A stretch of DNA of 64,000 nucleotides from a virus: positions 1 to 64,000 of the IMG/VR virus record IMGVR_UViG_3300031963_000089, one strand, 5' to 3'. The notes below the pieces were generated by a model. That model saw nothing but the letters and a program-made list of their open reading frames with translations. It did not search any database and was not told the origin of the DNA. Within the stretch, counting starts at the first letter, position 1; every line of letters starts with the position of its first letter. The position numbers and the translations under genes are program-made. Positions 24,569-33,000 of this stretch are shown piece by piece.

Positions 24569-25456
24569 TTACCAACACTGTATTATTACCAAACCATCAC
24601 CACCTCTTCCACCAACACCTCCAACACCTGTGGGTGAAGTACCTGCACCACCTCCTCCACCACCACATCCAATATTACCATTACCACCAGCACCACCTGA
24701 AACAGGAGTTGTTCCTCCACCACCACCTCCACTTCCTCCGACAGAATAAAATGGTGTTAATGAAAATACACCAGGTGTCCCATCAGATGTTATAGTATTT
24801 CCAATACCGCCAGGATTTGTTGGTACAAAACCACCACCTGTCAAATTACCACCGTTTGTTGCCGTAGTCGCACCTGCTGCCATACCCCCTCCACCAGCAC
24901 CTGATGTGAATGGTAACCCAATAGTCGCACCATAAGTAACTGAAGTGCCATTTGTAGTTGTTCCGTTACCACCACCTTGACCTCCAAGAGCAAACCATTG
25001 TCCTAATGTTGAATATAAAGCTTGAGCAACGTTAGCCGCGGTCGCACCAACTCCCCCTGTCGCACCAACACCACCTGTTCCCCCTGAAGCAACAACAACA
25101 AAAGTAGATACACCATTATTACGTGGAACTGGCATATCAACAGACGTGTTACCTCCCACACTACCTGAACCTGCACCTGAGGCTCCACCTGCCCCTCCTA
25201 AACCAATATTTATTATAAGTGAATCTGTTACAAACATTTCAGGAATTATTACTCTTGTAATCGCACCTGAACCTCCACCTCCACCACCTGACCTTGCGTT
25301 AGCGGATGTGTTTGTCGCACCACCAGCACCACCACCTCCAGCACCAATTGCCGTGATAGATAACATAGTTATACCAGGTGGTTTTATCCAACTACCCGAC
25401 TGATAAAACACACTCGTTTTATACGTTGTATCCGCTAAATTATATAAAAAACTCAT
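24569..25456 (-). CDS. Glycine-rich adhesin, paralogue 2, 295 aa
   Basis: Same plan as its two neighbours: an N-terminal MSFLYNLADTTYKTSVFYQS strand, WIKPPGITMLSITAIGAGGGGAG, the shared GGGGGGSGAITRVIIPEMF block with TDSLIINIGLGGAGG, variable glycine-rich segments, and a GGRGGDGLVIIQCW end. The variable parts (about residues 100-230) differ most between paralogues, as expected for receptor-binding loops on a polyglycine scaffold. The gap to the next gene is 10 bases, so the three are co-transcribed. Confidence 0.75.
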   Translation of the reverse strand: MSFLYNLADTTYKTSVFYQSGSWIKPPGITMLSITAIGAGGGGAGGATNTSANARSGGGGGGSGAITRVIIPEMFVTDSLIINIGLGGAGGASGAGSGSVGGNTSVDMPVPRNNGVSTFVVVASGGTGGVGATGGVGATAANVAQALYSTLGQWFALGGQGGGNGTTTNGTSVTYGATIGLPFTSGAGGGGMAAGATTATNGGNLTGGGFVPTNPGGIGNTITSDGTPGVFSLTPFYSVGGSGGGGGGTTPVSGGAGGNGNIGCGGGGGGAGTSPTGVGGVGGRGGDGLVIIQCW

Positions 25457-25468
25457 ATTATATACTTA

Positions 25469-26377
25469 TTACCAACATGTAATTATTACCATACCAGGTC
25501 CACCATTTCCACCTGTTCCACCTGTGGTTCCAGCACCTCCACCTCCACCTCCACTTCCAATCTCACCCTTACCACCAGAACCTCCAGTACCACCAGCAAC
25601 AGAACCACCACCAGCTCCACCAACACTATAAAAACCTTTTAATCTAGAAGTTCCGCTACCACCATTTTGAGCACCTCCAGCACCTCCACCTGTACCACCC
25701 ACAGATGAAGGCATAAATAAAACACCTGAAACATTACCACCATTAAAATTTCCGTTAGCTGCACTTTTTCCACCTCCAGCGGCTCCTCCTGATACAGTTG
25801 TACTATTACCGTTAATTGTCACACTACCACCTATTGCCGCGTTAGCACCTGCGGCACCCGCCTGACCTGCGATAGATAAAAAAGTCCCTAATGCTTGATA
25901 AACAGCGTTAGTCTGTGCACCAATAGCCCCTGCACCACCTCCAGCCGAAGCACCTCCCGCAACACCTACGTTACCACCTTGACCACCATTAGCCTGTATT
26001 ACTCTTGTTGCCGCAACGTCACTACCTCTAGCACAATCAACAAAAGTATTACCCGCAGTTGCTCCTCCACTACCTCCAGAGCCACCAATACCACCCGCAG
26101 CGACAGTTATTTCTAAACTGTCGGTTAAAAAAATCGCAGGAATAGTAAGTCTTGTTATAGCCCCCGAGCCACCACCTGAACCACCAGACGCAGCGGTACT
26201 AACAGATGAGTTACCTGAACCACCTCCACCACCAGCACCAATTGCCGTGATGTGTATCATGGTAATACCTCTTGGTTTAATCCAATAAAAAACGCTTGAA
26301 GCGGTATTATTACCAATAGGTCCAATAAAGACTTGGTCTTTATATTGATTATCCGCTAAATGATAATAATCTATCAT
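25469..26377 (-). CDS. Glycine-rich adhesin, paralogue 3, 302 aa
   Basis: The third copy of the family starts MIDYYHLADNQYKDQVFIGP and has a short insertion before WIKPRGITMIHITAIGAGGG. It shares the GGGSGAITRLTIPAIFLTDSL block and ends GGPGMVIITCW. It is closest to paralogue 2 in the WIKPxGITMxxITAIGAGGGG segment. The series is probably the result of gene duplication and divergence for alternative receptors. A role at the virion tip is inference from the family plan. Confidence 0.75.
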   Translation of the reverse strand: MIDYYHLADNQYKDQVFIGPIGNNTASSVFYWIKPRGITMIHITAIGAGGGGGSGNSSVSTAASGGSGGGSGAITRLTIPAIFLTDSLEITVAAGGIGGSGGSGGATAGNTFVDCARGSDVAATRVIQANGGQGGNVGVAGGASAGGGAGAIGAQTNAVYQALGTFLSIAGQAGAAGANAAIGGSVTINGNSTTVSGGAAGGGKSAANGNFNGGNVSGVLFMPSSVGGTGGGAGGAQNGGSGTSRLKGFYSVGGAGGGSVAGGTGGSGGKGEIGSGGGGGGAGTTGGTGGNGGPGMVIITCW

Positions 26378-26383
26378 AATACA

Positions 26384-26572
26384 TTACGCCCATGATGGTG
26401 TTACTTTACGTGGTGGCGAATATTTAAATCTATATCCATACGGACCTTCTATAACTAAAGTGTTACCACTTAAATCAGTTAATCTAAGTAACTCGGTACC
26501 TTCATTATTTAACTCTTGGTATCCTTCACTTACAGGACTACCGTATTCAAAAACAATTTCATAGTATATCAT
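26384..26572 (-). CDS. Small hypothetical fibre-region protein, 62 aa
   Basis: I start at the ATG at 26572, which overlaps the stop of the gene upstream as TAATG; the in-frame ATG at 26635 would run 64 bases into that gene. The product (MIYYEIVFEYGSPVSEGYQE...) has strands and turns (LLRLTDLSGNTLVIEGPYG) and ends with a basic Pro-containing tail, KYSPPRKVTPSWA. It may be a small beta-domain accessory to the glycine-rich adhesins immediately downstream. No family is recognised. Confidence 0.6.
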   Translation of the reverse strand: MIYYEIVFEYGSPVSEGYQELNNEGTELLRLTDLSGNTLVIEGPYGYRFKYSPPRKVTPSWA

Positions 26573-26991
26573 TAGTAATCTCCTCCTATAACTGTAGCTT
26601 GTATTCCCGCAACAACTGCTGTACCTATGGTACAATACATAATATATCCGGCAGGTAATGCAAAGTTTAATGGTAATTCATAGTTTGTTGACGCACTAGT
26701 TTGAGACGCAGTATTTGCAGCAATTGTGATTTCATCCCAAATTGTGCTGTTATTGGGAGTTGCCAAAGCGCCTCCATTATTTATAAAAACCCTAGCCATT
26801 GTAGCGGCATTATTCGTGTTAGTGGACTGATGTCTAAATCTTATCTTTTGAACATAACTTCCGTTAGTATTCGCACTAAAAACCATATATGAAGTTCCCG
26901 CAGACAAGTTACCTGTATTGGCAACCGTCATATTAGTCGTCCACATAATCTCAGGTGTTAGTGTAAAAATTGGAGCTGTATTTGCTGGCAT
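26572..26991 (-). CDS. Conserved phage structural protein, 139 aa
   Basis: The protein runs MPANTAPIFTLTPEIMWTTN, then a beta-sandwich-like pattern (YMVFSANTNGSYVQKIRFRH, TMARVFINNGGAL) and the ending ELPLNFALPAGYIMYCTIGT ... ATVIGGDY. This layout, with the PANTAPIF start, SYVQKI strand, ALPAGY segment and GGDY end, is to my knowledge a common small protein in tail regions of many tailed phages, without a firm function. It is probably a virion protein of jelly-roll type. It is coupled by TAATG to the 62-aa gene. Confidence 0.7.
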   Translation of the reverse strand: MPANTAPIFTLTPEIMWTTNMTVANTGNLSAGTSYMVFSANTNGSYVQKIRFRHQSTNTNNAATMARVFINNGGALATPNNSTIWDEITIAANTASQTSASTNYELPLNFALPAGYIMYCTIGTAVVAGIQATVIGGDY

Positions 26992-27027
26992 ATTATTATA
27001 TTAGTTTAATTTCTTTTATTATAAATA

Positions 27028-30000
27028 TTATATATAGTTAAAATTGTTTGCAGTTGTATAAACAAGTCCTAAAGTGAACGAACCACCCGCCGCTCCATCA
27101 ACACCACTTGTTCCTGATGAACCTGAACCAGAACTTCCTGATGAACCACTTGAACCAGAACCTGATGTTCCTGATGAACCAGCAGTACCTGAAGAACCAC
27201 TTGAACCAGAACCTGATGTCCCAGATGAACCCGCGGTACCTGAAGAACCACTTGAGCCAGAACCTGAAGTCCCCGATGAACCCGCAGTACCTGAAGAACC
27301 ACTTGAACCAGAACCTGATGTTCCTGATGAACCAGCAGTACCTGAACTACCTGATGAACCCGAACTACCTGAAGTACCTGATGTTCCAGATGAACCGCTA
27401 GTACCACTACTTCCATTTGACCCTGAAGTTCCCGATGAACCTGAAGTACCTGATGACCCTGAAGTTCCCGATGAACCACTAGTTCCTCTTGAACCCGTAC
27501 TACCCGATGAACCAGAGCTTCCTGATGACCCACTTGAACCCGAACCAGATGTTCCTGAAGAACCTGAACCTGATGACCCACTTGAACCAGATGTTCCACT
27601 AATACCATCTAGACCACTTGTTCCTGAAGAACCTGAACCTGAACTTCCTGATGACCCAGCACTTCCTGATGTTCCCGAAGAACCGCTAGTTCCTGATGAA
27701 CCTGAACCAGAACTTCCCGATGACCCAGCGCTTCCTGATGTTCCTGAAGAACCACTTGTTCCACTACTTCCTGTGATACCCGACGAACCAGAACTACCTG
27801 ATGAGCCAGCACTTCCTGATGTTCCTGAAGAACCACTTGTTCCACTTGAACCAGAACTACCCGATGACCCAGCGCTTCCTGAAGTTCCACTTGTACCGCT
27901 AGAACCTGAAGTTCCCGATGAACCACTGGTACCTCTTGACCCTGTACTTCCTGAAGAACCTGAACTTCCACTTGAGCCTGATGAACCTGATGTTCCCGAA
28001 GAGCCGCTAGACCCACTTGAACCTGATGAACCTGACGAGCCACTCGAACCAGATGTTCCTGATGAACCGCTAGTCCCCGAAGAACCTGAACCTGAACTTC
28101 CTGATGACCCAGCACTTCCACTTGAGCCAGAGGTACCCGAAGAACCTGACGTTCCGCTACTACCTGTAATACCCGATGAACCAGAACTTCCTGATGAACC
28201 ACTACTACCTGATGTTCCTGAACTACCACTAGTTCCACTACTTCCTGTAATACCTGAAGAACCTGAACTACCACTACTTCCTGATGAACCACTAGTTCCA
28301 CTACTTCCTGTAATACCTGAAGAACCACTACTTCCTGATGAACCACTAGTTCCTGATGAGCCAGACGTTCCCGAAGAACCAGTATTTCCACTAGAACCTG
28401 AAGAACCACTTGTACCCGATGAACCCGATGTTCCACTAGAACCCGATGAACCACTTGAACCAGTGCTACCTGAAGAACCGCTAGTTCCTGATGTACCTGA
28501 TGAACCTGAAGTTCCTCTTGAACCTGTACTTCCTGAAGAACCAGAACTTCCGCTTGAACCTGATGACCCACTTGAACCTGAAGTTCCTGATGAACCACTA
28601 GTTCCTGATGAGCCAGCACTTCCTGATGACCCTGAACTTCCTGAAGAACCTGAAGTCCCTGAACTACCACTAGTTCCACTACTTCCTGTTAAGCCTGAAG
28701 ACCCACTACTTCCTGAAGAACCACTTGTTCCTGATGAACCTGATGTACCAGAACTACCTGTATTACCTGAACTCCCACTTGAACCTGAACTTCCTGAAGA
28801 GCCTGAAGTTCCAGAACTACCACTTGTACCCGAAGAACCTGTATTACCCGAACTTCCACTTGAACCAGCACTACCTGATGAACCGCTAGTTCCAGAAGAA
28901 CCTGATGTGCCAGAACTTCCAGTAATACCTGATGAACCTGAACTACCACTTGAACCTGAGCTCCCTGAAGTTCCAGAACTTCCACTAGTACCCGATGAAC
29001 CTGTATTTCCACTTGAACCTGAACTACCCGCACTTCCACTTGAACCCGATGTTCCTGAACTTCCACTTGTTCCTGATGAACCTGTATTACCCGAACTTCC
29101 GCTACTTCCTGAAGAACCACTTGACCCTGAAGTACCCGAAGAACCAGATGTTCCTGAACTTCCACTTGAACCAGAAGAACCGCTAGTCCCTGATGTACCT
29201 GAAGAACCACTTGTTCCTCTTGAGCCCGTACTACCTGATGACCCTGAGCTTCCACTTGAACCTGAGCTTCCTGAAGTTCCAGAAGAACCACTTGTTCCAC
29301 TACTTCCAGTATTACCTGACGAACCTGACGACCCACTTGAGCCAGAAGAACCTGAAGTTCCAGAAGAACCACTTGTTCCACTTGAGCCAGCACTTCCGCT
29401 AGACCCCGAACTACCTGAAGAGCCAGAAGAACCTGATGTTCCACTTGACCCAGAAGTTCCTGATGAACCACTATTACCCGAAGAACCTGAGCTTCCACTT
29501 GAACCAGAAGAACCTGATGTTCCTGAAGAACCTCCAGTACCACTTGAGCCAGTACTTCCACTACTACCTGATGAACCCGAACTTCCTGATGTACCTGAAC
29601 TACCACTAGTCCCTGAAGAACCTGTATTTCCACTTGAACCCGAACTACCCGAAGAACCCGATGAACCTGTACTACCTGAACTTCCACTTGAGCCTGAAGA
29701 CCCTGATGTTCCACTACTACCCGATGTACCTGAGCTTCCACTAGACCCTGACGAACCACTTGAGCCAGAAGAACCTGATGTTCCAGAACTTCCACTAGTA
29801 CCGGATGAGCCAGTGTTTCCGCTTGAACCTGAACTACCCGAGCTTCCTGAAGAACCACTTGTACCTACTGAACCTGAAGTACCAGCACTACCGCTAGAAC
29901 CACTACTTCCACTTGAACCTGATGAACCTGAGCTTCCACTAGAACCAGAACTACCTGATGTACCAGAACTTCCGTTAGAACCTGATGTACCTGAACTTCC

Positions 30001-33000
30001 TGATGTTCCTGATGAACCACTAGTTCCTCTTGAACCCGTACTACCTGATGAACCTGAACTTCCAGTTGACCCTGACGAACCACTTGAACCAGAACTACCA
30101 GATGTTCCTGACGAACCACTAGTACCCGATGAACCTGTATTTCCACTTGACCCTGAACTACCACTTGAACCAGAAGAACCTGATGTACCAGAACTACCAT
30201 TAGAACCTGAAGTTCCAGATGAACCTGATGAACCTGAACTACCGCTTGAGCCAGCACTTCCCGATGTTCCTGAACTACCGTTAGAACCTGATGTTCCACT
30301 TGAACCACTACTACCTGATGAACCTGTGCTACCACTTGAACCAGATGAACCACTTGTTCCAACACTTCCGCTAGACCCTGAACTACCCGAACTTCCTGAT
30401 GAACCACTTGTACCTGATGACCCAGAAGTTCCTGACGAGCCAGATGAACCTGATGAACCAGCACTTCCCGAAGAGCCACTTGTCCCTACTGAACCCGATG
30501 TTCCGCTTGACCCTGTAATACCTGATGAACCCGAACTACCTGAAGACCCACTTGAACCTGATGTTCCTGAACTTCCACTAACACCTGATGAGCCTGAACT
30601 TCCACTAGAACCTGATGACCCTGAAGTTCCTGTTGAGCCAGATGTTCCTGAACTACCACTAGAACCAGATGACCCTGAGCTTCCTGATGACCCACTTGTT
30701 CCCACACTACCACTAGTTCCTGAAGAACCCGTACTACCACTTGAGCCAGAAGAACCTGAACTTCCTGAAGTACCTGTTGAGCCAGATGTTCCTGAACTAC
30801 CACTCGTACCTCTTGAACCTGTACTACCTGAACTTCCGCTTGAACCTGATGAACCGCTACTACCTGATGAACCACTTGTTCCAGAAGAACCTGATGTACC
30901 AGAACTTCCGCTTGAGCCAGATGAACCAGCACTACCACTTGAGCCAGATGTCCCTGATGAACCACTCGTTCCACTTGAGCCAGTATTACCTGACGAACCA
31001 GAACTACCCGAACTTCCGCTAGAACCACTTGTACCCGATGTTCCTGAAGAACCACTAACACCTGATGACCCCGAACTCCCACTACTTCCACTTGAGCCAG
31101 AGCTTCCTGATGTACCACTTGAACCTGATGTTCCTGAAGACCCTGTACTACCACTTGAACCAGAAGAACCTGAACTACCCGATGTTCCAGCACTACCACT
31201 ACTACCACTTGAACCTGATGTTCCAGCAGACCCCGATGTACCAAAACCTGATGACCCCGAACTTCCTCCCGAACCTGAGCTTCCACTAGAACCTGAAGTT
31301 CCTGAACTACCGCTAGTACCTGAAGAACCTGATGTTCCACTAGAACCAGATGAACCACTACTACCTGAAGAGCCAGATGAACCAGCACTTCCAGATGTAC
31401 CAGAAGACCCTGAACTACCGCTAGAGCCTGAGGTACCACTTGTACCTACTGAACCTGATGTACCAGAACTTCCAGATGTCCCTGAAGTACCTCTCGACCC
31501 TGTTGAGCCTGAACTACCTGAAGACCCTGAACTTCCAGATGAACCTGATGTTCCGCTACTACCTGAAGTACCGGCAGAACCTGAACTTCCTGAACTACCA
31601 TTAGAACCTGATGTTCCACTAGAACCTGCACTTCCCGAACTTCCACTTGAACCTGATGTTCCTGCAGAACCCGATGCACCACCTGTTCTATAATAAGTTT
31701 TACCTGTATTATCTACAACAACAAATTTTGTTTGATTATCATCTTGAGTAATTTGAGCAATTGTTAATTCATTTGTTGTTGTTGCCGATGCAGTTATTTG
31801 ATTAACATTAAATAAATCATTCCCTCCTAATCCTAAATCACCTGTCATTTGTCTTCCACCATCAACTAAAAGATATTGTTGGTGGTCATCAGCAGTTAAA
31901 CCTAACAAATTACCGTGTACCGATGTCGCGTTAACACCACTTGACTTAAAACCAATTACAGGTCTAATATCCTCAATTTGAACAATACCTCCAAATCCTT
32001 GTTGGATATAAACAGACGCAATTGATACCACACCATCCGTAAAATAATCAGGAGGTAATGGTAATGGAGCCGCCTCAGCTTCAACAAGAGTCGCATATTC
32101 TTGTTGACCTAAAACTAAAAAGTATTCTTCATTAATACCTTCACCGACAACATATAATGTATGTTTAGTATAATACGATGTGGTTAATGCTGATAATGAA
32201 TTTTCATTTTTATTATATTGAAAATTATTTACAAACGTAGTTGCACTTCTTGTCCAATTTGTACCATTGTTCCAATATTGTGTAAAACTTATTGGTGTTC
32301 CACCTGTTGGTGTAAAATTATTTTCTGATAACCAATAACTACCAGATGTCACATCAAGAGTAAATGATGTTGAACCTGTTGTAACAATAGAACCTGTTGA
32401 ATAAACTGGACCTAACGCTTGTCTGTTAAAGCTTGATAATAAATTTGCAGTATGTTGAGCGTTGTATGGCGCAGCATCAATCAATTCAATACCTGTCGCG
32501 TTTGTAACTACTCGACCCATAATAATATTATAGAATGGGTCAGGTAATCCTGAATTTGCAACTAACGTTCCGTTATTTGAAATATAAATGTAGTTATCAG
32601 TTTCAGCACTTAATGTTAACTGACCATCAACCCAATCATATCTTTTAATAATACTATTATCTGTTTGGTCAGCTAAATATCCAAATCCTGCAGATGTATT
32701 GATTGTTCTACCACTAACAATAGTAATTGTACCACCACTTAATAATCCCATTGGACTACCTTGAAAAATCAGTGTAGAAGCATCTGTATGTGTTCCATCT
32801 GCGAAAGTAACCGATAACTTTCTTGTTACGTCGTTCTCACCATCCGTATCATCCAAGAAGTTCCAATAAAAGTCCTCACTTGCTGTAATTATTTTTGAGT
32901 GGTCTGAAATACCCTGAAATCTACCTATTGTCGATGCGTTTTCAATTAAAAAGTCATTAGTAATTGAATCGTGAATCATGGTACCAACCATTCTAAAAGT

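Noticed and set aside
24014-25403. Plus-strand Pro-rich open frames opposite the glycine-rich adhesins
   Set aside because: They are antisense images of glycine codons (GGN read as NCC) and have no conserved features.
19174-26991. Possible diversity-generating retroelement for the adhesin genes
   Set aside because: I saw no reverse transcriptase gene and no template repeat with adenine-biased changes. The paralogues differ along whole glycine-rich segments.
27074-31693. A 1,539-codon open frame on the plus strand opposite the collagen-like tract (Pro/Glu/Asp/Leu-rich)
   Set aside because: It is the mirror of the Gly-Ser/Thr codons: the reverse complement of GGN-TCN/AGT-type codons cannot make stops in that frame. 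Composition is purely periodic and it has no independent start context.
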